Shown in pieces: positions 51,047-58,302 of a DNA stretch of 64,000 nt. The notes below the pieces were generated by a model. That model made no database searches. It had not been told where the DNA came from and saw only the letters and a program-made list of their open reading frames with translations. The DNA is from Allokutzneria multivorans (GTDB taxonomy: Bacteria > Actinomycetota > Actinomycetes > Mycobacteriales > Pseudonocardiaceae). The DNA is taken from positions 62,001-126,000 of the forward strand of contig NZ_BAABAL010000007.1 of NCBI RefSeq assembly GCF_039537405.1, written 5' to 3'. Numbering within the stretch: the stretch's first letter is position 1; each line of letters begins with the position of its first letter. The position numbers and the translations under genes are program-made.

Positions 51047-51750
51047 TCTCGCTGACCGCCCGGTGGGTCGTCGTGGACATCGAGGGCACGCTGACGCCCA
51101 CCAGCCAGGTGCACGTGACCCTCTACGACTACGCGCGGCCCCGGCTCGGCCCGTGGATCGACGAGCACGGCGACGACCCGGTGGTGGCCGGCGCGGTGGC
51201 GCAGATCCGTTCGCTGGGCGGGCTTTCCGCGACCGCGACGACCGACGAGCTGGTCGCGGTGCTGCACGGGTGGATGGACGCCGACCAGAAGATCGCGCCG
51301 CTGAAGACCTTGCAGGGCTTGATCTGGCAGCGCGGCTACGCCATCGGCGAGCTGACCGCCGAGTTCTTCCCGGACGTGGCGAAGCGGCTGCGCGAGTGGA
51401 AGGCGGCGGGCCTGACGCTGGCGGTGTTCTCCTCCGGCTCGGTGCCGGGGCAGATCGCGTTCTTCTCGCGCACCACCGACGGCGACCTGCGCGAGCTGTT
51501 CTCGGCGCACTTCGACACGGTGAACGCGGGCCCGAAGAAAGAAGCTCCTTCGTACAAGGCGATTACCGCGGCACTGGACGCGGTTCCGTCTGAGACGGTG
51601 TTCCTCTCCGACGTTCCGGCCGAGCTGCACGCTGCGGCCGAGGCGGGTTGGCAGACGGTCGGCTTGGCGCGTCCGGGCGAGCCGTTCGCCGACGCGGACT
51701 TCGCTCCGCACCCGGCGCTGGCTTCGCTCGAAGACGTGGAGATCTCCTGA
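51043..51750 (+). CDS. mtnC: Enolase-phosphatase E1 (methionine salvage)
   Basis: A 235-residue HAD-family MtnC, which enolises and dephosphorylates 2,3-diketo-5-methylthiopentyl-1-phosphate to acireductone. The nucleophile motif is VVVDIEGTLTP (Asp12, Glu14; the DIEG form is characteristic of MtnC), followed by FSSGSV, then Lys in GPKKEAPSYKAI and the Asp loop VFLSDVPAEL. The GTG start overlaps the mtnA stop (GTGA) and the stop overlaps the mtnB ATG by one base. Length fits. Confidence 0.92.
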   Translation: MISLTARWVVVDIEGTLTPTSQVHVTLYDYARPRLGPWIDEHGDDPVVAGAVAQIRSLGGLSATATTDELVAVLHGWMDADQKIAPLKTLQGLIWQRGYAIGELTAEFFPDVAKRLREWKAAGLTLAVFSSGSVPGQIAFFSRTTDGDLRELFSAHFDTVNAGPKKEAPSYKAITAALDAVPSETVFLSDVPAELHAAAEAGWQTVGLARPGEPFADADFAPHPALASLEDVEIS

Positions 51751-52358
51751 TGGAGGGGCTGCGCGAGGCAGGGCGGGCGCTGGCGGCGGAGTCCGCGCGC
51801 TACACCGCGCTCGGCTGGATGCGCGGCACCTCCGGCAACCTCTCGGTGCGGCTTCGTGATGAGCCGCTGCGGTTGGCTGTCACCACCAGCGGCTTGGACA
51901 AGGGCGAGCTGACTGAGGACGACGTCGTGGTGGTGGACGCCGACGGCCTCGCGGTCCCCGACCAGCCGCACCCTTCGAAGGTGCCGTCGGCCGAAGCCGG
52001 TCTGCACGGCCGGATCGCGGCGGTGTCCGGGGCCGGGGCGGTGGTGCACGTGCACGTCATGGCGCCGGTGCTGGCCGCGGAGCGCTGGCCGGACGGGATC
52101 GAGCTGATCGACCTGGAGATGTTGAAGGGCTTCGGTCGCGCGGCGCACGATGACCTGGTGACGATTCCCGTGGTGCCCAACGGGCAGGACATGCGGGTGC
52201 TGGGCGACGCGTTCGAGAAGTCCTTCCGCGCCGACACGCCCGCGCTGGTCGTCGCGCGGCACGGGCTGTACGTGTGGGGCGCGGACCTGCTCCAGGCCCG
52301 GCACCGCGCGGAGTGCCTGGAATGGTTGCTGCGCTTCAAAGTGGAGAGTGAGCGATGA
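51750..52358 (+). CDS. mtnB: Methylthioribulose-1-phosphate dehydratase
   Basis: A 202-residue class II aldolase-fold MtnB. It shows GTSGNLSVR, TTSGLDKGELTEDDVV, the acidic residue in PSAEAGLHG and the zinc ligands His-x-His in VVHVHVMAP, with a third His in VARHGLYVWG. It dehydrates methylthioribulose-1-phosphate to the diketo phosphate, the step between MtnA and MtnC. The ATG overlaps the mtnC stop and the end overlaps the mtnD ATG (ATGA). Confidence 0.92.
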   Translation: MEGLREAGRALAAESARYTALGWMRGTSGNLSVRLRDEPLRLAVTTSGLDKGELTEDDVVVVDADGLAVPDQPHPSKVPSAEAGLHGRIAAVSGAGAVVHVHVMAPVLAAERWPDGIELIDLEMLKGFGRAAHDDLVTIPVVPNGQDMRVLGDAFEKSFRADTPALVVARHGLYVWGADLLQARHRAECLEWLLRFKVESER

Positions 52359-52936
52359 CGCTGCTGACGGTCTGGCCGGACAACGACCCCGGCACGGTGG
52401 TGCTGCGCACCGAGGACGGCGCGGAGATCCAGTCCGAGCTGAAGCGGCTCGGCGTGCGGTTCGAGCGGTGGGACGTGGTCTCCGGGCTGCCCCCGACGCC
52501 GACCTCCGAGGAGGTCCTGGCCGCTTACCGGGAGAACGTCGACCGGGTGGTCGAGGCCGAGGGCTACGTGCTGGTCGACGCCATGCACATGACGCCCTCC
52601 GACGACCCGGCGTGGCGTGAGAACGCTGCTGCCGCAAGGAAGAAGTTCCTCGCCGAGCACACGCACGACGATGACGAGGACCGCTTCTTCGCGCGCGGCT
52701 CGGGCGTGTTCTACCTGCACGTCGGCGATCGCGTGTACGCGGTGTTCTGCGAGGCGGGCGACCTGCTCAGCGTGCCCGCGAACACCACGCACTGGTTCGA
52801 CATGGGCACGCGGCCGGACTACGTGTCGGTGCGGTTCTTCCACGACGACGACGGGTGGGTCGGCAACTTCACCGGCAGCCCGATCGCCTCGCTGTTCCCG
52901 GACTACGACACGCTCGCGGCCTCACGCTCTTACTGA
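52355..52936 (+). CDS. mtnD: Acireductone dioxygenase
   Basis: A 193-residue cupin of the acireductone dioxygenase family. The metal ligands are His102, His104 and Glu108 in EHTHDDDEDRFF, and His146 in PANTTHWFD. With iron it makes the keto acid precursor of methionine plus formate. It completes mtnA-mtnC-mtnB-mtnD; MTA phosphorylase or nucleosidase/kinase and the final transaminase must be elsewhere. The stop overlaps the convergent CoA-transferase gene by 15 bases. Confidence 0.95.
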   Translation: MTLLTVWPDNDPGTVVLRTEDGAEIQSELKRLGVRFERWDVVSGLPPTPTSEEVLAAYRENVDRVVEAEGYVLVDAMHMTPSDDPAWRENAAAARKKFLAEHTHDDDEDRFFARGSGVFYLHVGDRVYAVFCEAGDLLSVPANTTHWFDMGTRPDYVSVRFFHDDDGWVGNFTGSPIASLFPDYDTLAASRSY

Positions 52937-53629
52937 TCCTTGATGCAGCGCGCGCAGCACGGCCAGCTCGCGCTCTGTCGGCGGTTCCGTCACGGTGACG
53001 TTGTCGGACACCCGGAGGTCCCACCCCGTCGCGGCTTTCACCTGCTGCACGGTGACATTCGGGTGTACCGCAACGAGAACCAGCTCTCCGGTGTCGTCCG
53101 ACCGCAGCACCCCAAGATCCGTCAACACCACGCGTGGCCCCTTGACCACCGAGGTGACGAAGGACAGTTCCTCCACGAAGGCCCGCGTGTTGTGCCGCAG
53201 CACCATGATCACTTCCTTGGCCGATGCCGCGATCTCCGGTGCTCCCCCGGCTCCTGGCAGGCGTACTCGCGGTTCGGCGTAGTCCCCGACCACCGTGGTG
53301 TTGAGCCTGCCGTACTTGTCGATCTGTGCGGCGCCGAGGAATCCCACGTCCACGCGTCCCGCTTGCAGCCAGTAGTTGAAGATCTCCGGCACCGACACCA
53401 GCGCGTCTGCGGTGTCCGCGAGTTCACCGTCCCCGATGGACAGTGGAAGCCGCGTCGGTTTCGCGCCGATCGTCCCCGATTCGTAGATCAACACGCAGTT
53501 CGGCGCATGCGTGGCCCTGGCCAGGTTCGCTGCCGCGCTGGGCAGTCCGATGCCGACGAAGCACAGGACTCCGTCCCGCAGTTCTCGCGCGGCCGCCACT
53601 GTCATGATCTCGTCCGTTGTCGCCGTCAT
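52922..53629 (-). CDS. CoA-transferase subunit B (IpdB/glutaconate CoA-transferase-like)
   Basis: A 235-residue family I CoA-transferase beta subunit. The motifs are CFVGIGLPSAAANLAR and the catalytic-Glu position in LIYESGTIG (E in the S/YE-N/S-G motif), followed by DVGFLGAAQIDKYGRLN and a C-terminal VRVSDNVTVTEPPTE-like end. Sequence and pairing suggest the glutaconate CoA-transferase/IpdAB branch, used in aromatic and steroid-ring breakdown. It starts at ATG 53629, overlapping the alpha-subunit stop by four bases (ATGA). The substrate is not determined; no other steroid genes are in the window. Confidence 0.82.
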   Translation of the reverse strand: MTATTDEIMTVAAARELRDGVLCFVGIGLPSAAANLARATHAPNCVLIYESGTIGAKPTRLPLSIGDGELADTADALVSVPEIFNYWLQAGRVDVGFLGAAQIDKYGRLNTTVVGDYAEPRVRLPGAGGAPEIAASAKEVIMVLRHNTRAFVEELSFVTSVVKGPRVVLTDLGVLRSDDTGELVLVAVHPNVTVQQVKAATGWDLRVSDNVTVTEPPTERELAVLRALHQGSVRA

Positions 53630-54423
53630 CCCACGTGCTCCCGCATCCACGCCGCGAACTTGTCCCTGTCGCGGCTGATCGCGTCCCATTCCCGGTAGAA
53701 GCCGTTGTCCCGCTCGTAGTACCCGTGCGCGTAGGAGGGGTGGGCTCCGCGCTCGACTTTCACGACCGCGTCCACCGCCATCGCCGGTAGTACGACTTGC
53801 CCGTGGTGCGGCTCGATCTCGTCAACGATTTCTTCGACTGTCACCAAGGCTTTTTTCGAGGCGAGCACGACTTCCTTCTGCACTCCCGTGATCCCCCAGA
53901 ACGCCACGTTGCCGCGCCGATCCGCCTGCTGCGCGTGCACGATCGCCACGTCGGGGTTGAGCGCGAGCACCGCTGCGAGTTCTTCCCCCGTGAACGGGCA
54001 TCGCACTGTTTTGATCGTCGGCGTCACCGCTGGCAGATCTGTGCCGATGTAGCCGCGCAGCACCGCGAACGGCAATCCCGATGCTCCCGCGACGTACCGG
54101 TTGGCCATTCCCGCGTGGCTGTGTTCTTCGATTTCCAGGCGGTGCGGGTACCCGTTCTCGATCGCGTCCCGGAACCGGTGCAGCGACCCCACGCCAGGGT
54201 TTCCACCCCAGGAGAAGATGAGTTTGCGCGCGCACCCCGCTCCGATGAGTTGGTCGTAGACGAGGTCCGGCGTCATCCTGATCAGGGTCAGTTCCCGTTT
54301 GCGCTGTCGCACGATCTCGTGCGCCGCTGCCACCGGGATGAGGTGGGTGAACCCTTCCAGTGCGACCGAGTCCCCGTCTCGCACCAGTTCCGCGACCGCT
54401 TCGGCCAGCCCGATCTCTCGCAC
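53626..54423 (-). CDS. CoA-transferase subunit A (IpdA/glutaconate CoA-transferase-like)
   Basis: A 265-residue family I CoA-transferase alpha subunit: DGDSVALEGFTHLIPVAAAHE at the start, shown by DGDSVALEGFTH, then LIFSWGGNPGVGSLHRFRDA, LNPDVAIVHAQQADRRGNV and a C-terminal VVLPAMAVDAVVKVERGAHP. It pairs with the downstream beta subunit through a four-base overlap. GTG at 54423 is preferred because GGTGGAGG lies just upstream; the frame beyond is antisense-like HNH sequence. The 3' end of the third HNH gene is only 56 bases upstream, so transcription may enter from that cassette. Confidence 0.8.
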   Translation of the reverse strand: MREIGLAEAVAELVRDGDSVALEGFTHLIPVAAAHEIVRQRKRELTLIRMTPDLVYDQLIGAGCARKLIFSWGGNPGVGSLHRFRDAIENGYPHRLEIEEHSHAGMANRYVAGASGLPFAVLRGYIGTDLPAVTPTIKTVRCPFTGEELAAVLALNPDVAIVHAQQADRRGNVAFWGITGVQKEVVLASKKALVTVEEIVDEIEPHHGQVVLPAMAVDAVVKVERGAHPSYAHGYYERDNGFYREWDAISRDRDKFAAWMREHVG

Positions 54424-54479
54424 GCCTCCACCTTCCCCTGCCGCCGGCGCGCCGTCCAATACCGTTCGCCTCGGCTCCC

Positions 54480-55703
54480 CTATCCCGCAGATATGGCAAG
54501 GTCGAGTTCGACTCTGATGTTGCGCAGGGGTTTCTGGTCCGGGTCGACCCAGCGTGGTGGGATGAAGGTCGGCAACCCCTGCTCGAAGACGATCTCCCAC
54601 CCCTGCTGATGCATCACATGATGATGGTGGCTGCACAGGAGAACCATGTTGTCGAGGTCGGTCGGTCCGCCGTCGAGCCAGTGCACGACGTGGTGGGCTT
54701 CTGTCCATGCCGGGGGTCGGTCGCATCCGGGGAAGGCGCATCCTTTGTCCCGCACGGCGAGTGCGGTCCGTATCCCGGGTGAGGCGGTTCGTTTCGAGCG
54801 CCCGAGGTTCAGCGGCACGTTCTTCCCGCTCAAGACGGCGGGGAGGATGTTGGCGTCGCAGGCCATTTCGCGGATGAGGTGGGCGGAGAGGGGGCCGCCC
54901 CAGGAGGTGTCGCCGAACCCGATCGCGGTCAGGAGCGCGTGGTAGGGGATGGTGATGATGATCTGCGGCCTCAGTCCACCGCTGCTCGGCAACTCCCTCG
55001 TCGCGAGAGCGATCTTCATCGCCTCAGTCAAACTGTCCGCGTAGCGCTGTGCGGGTGTCCGGGTGTCTTCCCCACTGCGAGGGCTGGCCAACGCGTGCAG
55101 GGCTGCTTCCACGGCGGCGCCTTCGACGGGCGGGAGGATGCCGGTGAAGTGCAACCACCCGTTGTGATCTTTCCCCATCTTCACCGACCGTTGAGCGATG
55201 TCCTCTTGTTCATCCCGATACGCCCCTTCCGGGTCGAGTTGGGTGCGGATGCGTTTGCCCACATACATCAACTGACGCGGATTCAACAGGGGCGCATGCT
55301 TCACCAGGGCTTCCTCGGCCTCAACCGCACGATCCTCCGGGATCTTCGCCACCGCGTCGGAGACGACCAGAGCATGGCGGGGGCTGATCGTCCCGGCATA
55401 CATCGCTTCCTTCGCCAACGGCAGCGACGGGAGTTCCCGCACAAGACGACTGCGGCGCTGAGCATCCTCAGGCGCCAGTTTCAACGCCGTCCGCAGTAAC
55501 ACCGTCAGATCCTTACACCCCTGATCGGCATACAAGCCCTGGGACTGAGCCTCGGTCGCAAGATCGGTGCTCGCGGCGACAGCGAGGGTGGCGATCTTCT
55601 CGAAGTCGCGTAGCTCATCCAACAGCGGATCGCCGGTGAACCGGTAAGTGTCCCCGCGCGCGAGGTAGCGTTTCAGCAAAGCGATAATGGCCTTGGCACT
55701 CAA
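54480..55703 (-). CDS. DUF222/HNH endonuclease (13E12-type), copy 3
   Basis: A 407-residue DUF222/HNH protein nearly identical to copy 1 (10870-12090); differences are scattered substitutions (for example APEDAQ for PPEDAQ, RHALVVSD for KHVLTISD) and the last five residues (ISAG versus EHG). The HNH motifs CAFPGCDRP, EAHHVVHW and LCSHHHH are intact. TTG start with AGAGGGGG upstream, as in copy 1. The protein divergence ends exactly where DNA homology ends, near 54500, showing where the copied segment stops. Confidence 0.92.
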   Translation of the reverse strand: MSAKAIIALLKRYLARGDTYRFTGDPLLDELRDFEKIATLAVAASTDLATEAQSQGLYADQGCKDLTVLLRTALKLAPEDAQRRSRLVRELPSLPLAKEAMYAGTISPRHALVVSDAVAKIPEDRAVEAEEALVKHAPLLNPRQLMYVGKRIRTQLDPEGAYRDEQEDIAQRSVKMGKDHNGWLHFTGILPPVEGAAVEAALHALASPRSGEDTRTPAQRYADSLTEAMKIALATRELPSSGGLRPQIIITIPYHALLTAIGFGDTSWGGPLSAHLIREMACDANILPAVLSGKNVPLNLGRSKRTASPGIRTALAVRDKGCAFPGCDRPPAWTEAHHVVHWLDGGPTDLDNMVLLCSHHHHVMHQQGWEIVFEQGLPTFIPPRWVDPDQKPLRNIRVELDLAISAG

Positions 55704-55873
55704 CAGAATCCCCCTCTTTCGACTCCTCTCTATTGTCTCAAATTCGAAGATCGAGATCCTGTCCCCAACGAGTGAATTCCCTTGAGCGACAACGGTTTCC
55801 GTTCGTCGACTCCGTCGACATCACCCCAAAAACAGCTACCCACAACGAAACCGCCGGTCGCCTGCGAAACCGG

Positions 55874-55988
55874 GTCGGCTTTACCTGGGGTGCGCGTGCC
55901 ATACGCTTGCTGGCGTGGGCCGGTGATCCTTCACCGTGCCCGTCCGGCCCATGACGGCACGCGCAAGGGGCCCCCAGGTCAAGCCGAC
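55874..55988 (-). other. Conserved long imperfect inverted repeat upstream of HNH gene (element 3)
   Basis: On the minus strand this equals element 1 except for one base between the stems (CACGCCAGC for CACGCAAGC). Outer arms, middle arms, GGGCCGG stem and GGTGA/TCACC hairpin are all retained. It lies 170 bases before the TTG start of copy 3. Confidence 0.8.
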
Positions 55989-56029
55989 CCCCACGCAGCA
56001 ACCCCCGCGCCCCACGCACCCAACCCAAC

Positions 56030-56402
56030 CTGGAAGCGCAGCCCCACCCCGCTGGAAAGAGCTAAGACACCAGCCGTTCCCCTGCTGGAAGTCCAGCCGT
56101 CCTCGAGCTGGAAGTTCAGCCGTTCCCCCGCTGGAAGCCCAGCCGTCCCCGAGCTGGAAGCCCGGCCGTACCCCTACTGGAAGCCCAGCCGTCCCCGACC
56201 CGGAAACGCAGCCGTCCCCGAGCTGGAAGTCCAGCCGTACCCCACCCGGAAGCCCAGCCGTTCCCCCTCTGGAAGCCCAGCCGTACCCCACCCGGAAGCC
56301 CAGCCGTTCCCCCTCTGGAAGCCCAGCCGTACCCCACCCGGAAGCCCAGCCGTTCCCCCTCTGGAAGCCCAGCCGTACCCCACCCAAAAACCCAGCCGCC
56401 CC
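56030..56402 (-). repeat. Tandem array of ~23-bp repeats (array 3) with three perfect 46-bp units
   Basis: About sixteen units with the plus-strand core GGAAGCCCAGCCGT. The distal part contains a 46-bp higher-order unit (two 23-mers, one ending CCCCCTCT and one CCCCACCC) repeated three times without a mismatch at 56248-56293, 56294-56339 and 56340-56385. That perfection indicates recent expansion. No unique spacers, so it is not a CRISPR. Confidence 0.88.
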
Positions 56403-56428
56403 AAACACAACGCCCCAAAAGCCAACCC

Positions 56429-56866
56429 CTACAACACCAACCTCAACACGACGTACTCCCCGTGCACCCCACTGTCCACGAAGCCCATCCCCCGAGCCAC
56501 CCGCAAACTCCGCTCGTTCCACGTCTGCACAACGCACCGGGCCTGCGTCACCCCGCTCCGCCGGAGGTGCTCAACCACCGCCGCGCCGAACCGCGCCCCG
56601 TTCCCCTTCCCGACCAGATCGGGGCGCATCCCCACGCCGACGTCCACTACGCCGTCCGCCTCGGCCAAGCCGGGCACGCGTGCTTCCTCGCCAACGCACA
56701 GGAATCCGACGAGCGAGTCGGACACGACGGCGAAGTACCCCTCTTCCGCCGTGAGCGGCCCGTCCTCCGGGCGGGAGTCGTAGAAGCTCCACGGGCCCGG
56801 GTAGCGCCAGGTGAGAATGTCTTCGGCGTGCTCGGCGCTCAAGGGCAGGACACGGAGATCAGCCAT
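56429..56866 (-). CDS. GNAT family N-acetyltransferase
   Basis: A 145-residue GNAT enzyme. It shows LPLSAEHAEDILTWRYPGPWSFYD at the start (in parts), the central strand VVDVGVGMRPDLVGKGNG, which holds the acetyl-CoA pyrophosphate loop (MRPDLVGKGNGARFG), and a C-terminal WNERSLRVARGMGFVDSG. This order is typical of the RimI-like acetyltransferases. Substrate unknown. Array 3 begins 27 bases beyond its stop codon. ATG at 56866 with a weak GAGAG upstream; it is 22 bases after the DUF5666-like gene and may share its transcript. Confidence 0.85.
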   Translation of the reverse strand: MADLRVLPLSAEHAEDILTWRYPGPWSFYDSRPEDGPLTAEEGYFAVVSDSLVGFLCVGEEARVPGLAEADGVVDVGVGMRPDLVGKGNGARFGAAVVEHLRRSGVTQARCVVQTWNERSLRVARGMGFVDSGVHGEYVVLRLVL

Positions 56867-56887
56867 GCTCTCAGCCGCGACCAGCGA

Positions 56888-57388
56888 TCAACGCCGAGGA
56901 CCGCGCCCAGAACTGTCCACAATGGACACCGCCCGGTTCGACACATCCGACGTGATCGTCACCGACGCTCCGGTCTTCACGCTGTCGATCTTCGCGCCGT
57001 TGTTGACGACCGTTGCCGCGTCGACCGTGTAGACCTGGGTGTACCCGTCGGCGCTCTTGGCGGTGATGGAGGTGGCGCTGACTTCCGTCACCGAACCGGT
57101 CTGGGTGCGCTCGGTCTTGTAACCACCCTTGCCGTCGGAGACGACGAACTCCCCGTGCAGCGACTCCCGCACTGGCCCGCCGCCAGGCCCGAACATCATC
57201 GGGCCACGACCGCCAGGCCCCTGGGACGCCGCAGGGGTCTCGCCGCCGACGGCGTAGATGGTGACGCCGCCCGCCACGGCGATGCCGACGGCGATCGCGG
57301 CGGCGACGGCGGTCTTGCGGGCCGACCAGGTGCGGGTGGGCTCGGGCTGCGGGCCGCCCCAGCCGGGCTCCTGCGTCTCAGTGCTCAT
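56888..57388 (-). CDS. DUF5666-like membrane-anchored protein
   Basis: A 166-residue protein with a cytoplasmic N-terminus, one membrane segment (AVAAAIAVGIAVAGGVTIYAV, ~28-47, shown in parts: AVAAAIAVGIAVAGG), a Gly/Pro-rich linker and an extracytoplasmic beta domain. The domain (GSVTEVSATSITAKSADGYT, YTVDAATVVNNG, VKTGASVTI) fits the DUF5666 pattern. ATG at 57388 follows GGGAG five bases upstream. It is divergent from the response regulator, and its upstream region carries the same 11-bp CACAG repeat array on its own strand. Function unknown; a PhoP-type regulated envelope protein is inferred. Confidence 0.78.
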   Translation of the reverse strand: MSTETQEPGWGGPQPEPTRTWSARKTAVAAAIAVGIAVAGGVTIYAVGGETPAASQGPGGRGPMMFGPGGGPVRESLHGEFVVSDGKGGYKTERTQTGSVTEVSATSITAKSADGYTQVYTVDAATVVNNGAKIDSVKTGASVTITSDVSNRAVSIVDSSGRGPRR

Positions 57389-57441
57389 CGGGGCTCCCTG
57401 TGCTCGTTCGAAGCTGACCGCAACAACAACACCGGCGGAGC

Positions 57442-57479
57442 CTGTGCGTCGGCTGTGCGCAGGATGGGGACACGCTGTG
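57442..57479 (-). promoter_or_regulatory. PhoP-like 11-bp repeat array for the DUF5666-like gene
   Basis: On the minus strand, CACAG at 57479-57475, CCCAT at 57468-57464 (degenerate), CACAG at 57457-57453 and CACAG at 57446-57442: four elements at exactly 11-bp steps. The proximal end is 53 bases before the start codon. Confidence 0.7.
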
Positions 57480-57501
57480 CTGTCACCGCGTGCGGCGAGC
57501 G

Positions 57502-57539
57502 CACAGCTGATACACAGGAACCGCATAGCTCGGGCACAA
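57502..57539 (+). promoter_or_regulatory. PhoP-like 11-bp repeat array for the response-regulator gene
   Basis: CACAG at 57502, CACAG at 57513, CATAG at 57524 and CACAA at 57535, each 11 bp apart. It ends 22 bases before the ATG. The 11-bp period equals the TCACAGC-N4-TCACAGC site of M. tuberculosis PhoP. Confidence 0.75.
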
Positions 57540-57561
57540 CCACGCGCACGACCTTGGGAGC

Positions 57562-58302
57562 ATGGCCACGGTGAACGCTGAGACCTCGCGCTCGGACCTC
57601 CGCCGCGCGGACGGGCAGCCGGTGCGCGTGCTCGTCGTCGACGACGAGGCGAGCCTGGCCGAACTGGTCTCGATGGCGCTGCGCTACGAGGGCTGGGAGG
57701 TCCGCAGCGCGGGCGACGGGATGACGGCCGTGCGCCTGGCGCGCGAGTTCCGGCCGGACGTGGTGGTGCTGGACATCATGCTGCCCGACCTCGGCGGGCT
57801 GGAGGTGCTGGCGAAGATGCGCGCGGAGGCGCCGGAGCTGCCGGTGCTGTTCCTGACCGCGAAGGACGGCGTCGCCGACCGGATCGCCGGGCTGACCGCG
57901 GGCGGGGACGACTACGTCACCAAGCCGTTCAGCCTGGAGGAGGTCGTGCTGCGGCTGCGCGCGCTGCTGCGCAGGACCCGAGTGGCCAAGGCCGCCGACG
58001 GCGCGGAGCTGGTGGTGGGTGACCTTGTGCTGGACGAGGACAGCCGCGAGGTGCGCAGGGCAGGCGCCCAGATCGAGCTGACCGCGACCGAGTTCGAGCT
58101 GCTGCGCTACCTGATGCGCAACCCCAAGCGGGTGCTGAGCAAGGCGCAGATCCTGGACCGGGTGTGGAGCTACGACTTCGGCGGCCAGGCCAACATCGTC
58201 GAGCTCTACATCTCCTACCTGCGCAAGAAGATCGACGTGGGCCGGGAACCGATGATCCACACGATGCGCGGCGCCGGATATGTCCTCAAGCCCGCGGGGT
58301 GA
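57562..58302 (+). CDS. OmpR/PhoP-family response regulator
   Basis: A 246-residue response regulator: receiver domain with acidic pocket Asp27-Asp28, phospho-acceptor Asp71 in VVVLDIMLPD, Lys121 in YVTKPFSLEEV, and an OmpR-type winged helix (~150-243; VLSKAQILDRVWSYDFGG, then IVELYISYLRKKID). The long shared stretch GGDDYVTKPFSLEEVV and the YDFGG loop place it close to mycobacterial PhoP. ATG at 57562 keeps the same 22-23 base distance to the CACAG array as in two target genes. It overlaps the kinase gene by 23 bases. Likely autoregulated. Confidence 0.93.
   Translation: MATVNAETSRSDLRRADGQPVRVLVVDDEASLAELVSMALRYEGWEVRSAGDGMTAVRLAREFRPDVVVLDIMLPDLGGLEVLAKMRAEAPELPVLFLTAKDGVADRIAGLTAGGDDYVTKPFSLEEVVLRLRALLRRTRVAKAADGAELVVGDLVLDEDSREVRRAGAQIELTATEFELLRYLMRNPKRVLSKAQILDRVWSYDFGGQANIVELYISYLRKKIDVGREPMIHTMRGAGYVLKPAG

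Larger units (their letters stand above)
54500..56415. repeat. Copy 3 side of the inverted HNH-cassette duplication
   Basis: Reverse-oriented homolog of 10271-12078. The coding region, leader (including TTCGAA, GACAAT and GTCGAC repeats) and hairpin element align nearly base for base. The G-rich array is longer here. No target-site duplication or terminal transposase-type repeats are evident at the ends. Confidence 0.85.

Noticed and set aside
56248..56385. Perfect repeats suggestive of a CRISPR array
   Set aside because: Units are contiguous with no unique spacers, and no cas genes are present; it is a tandem minisatellite.
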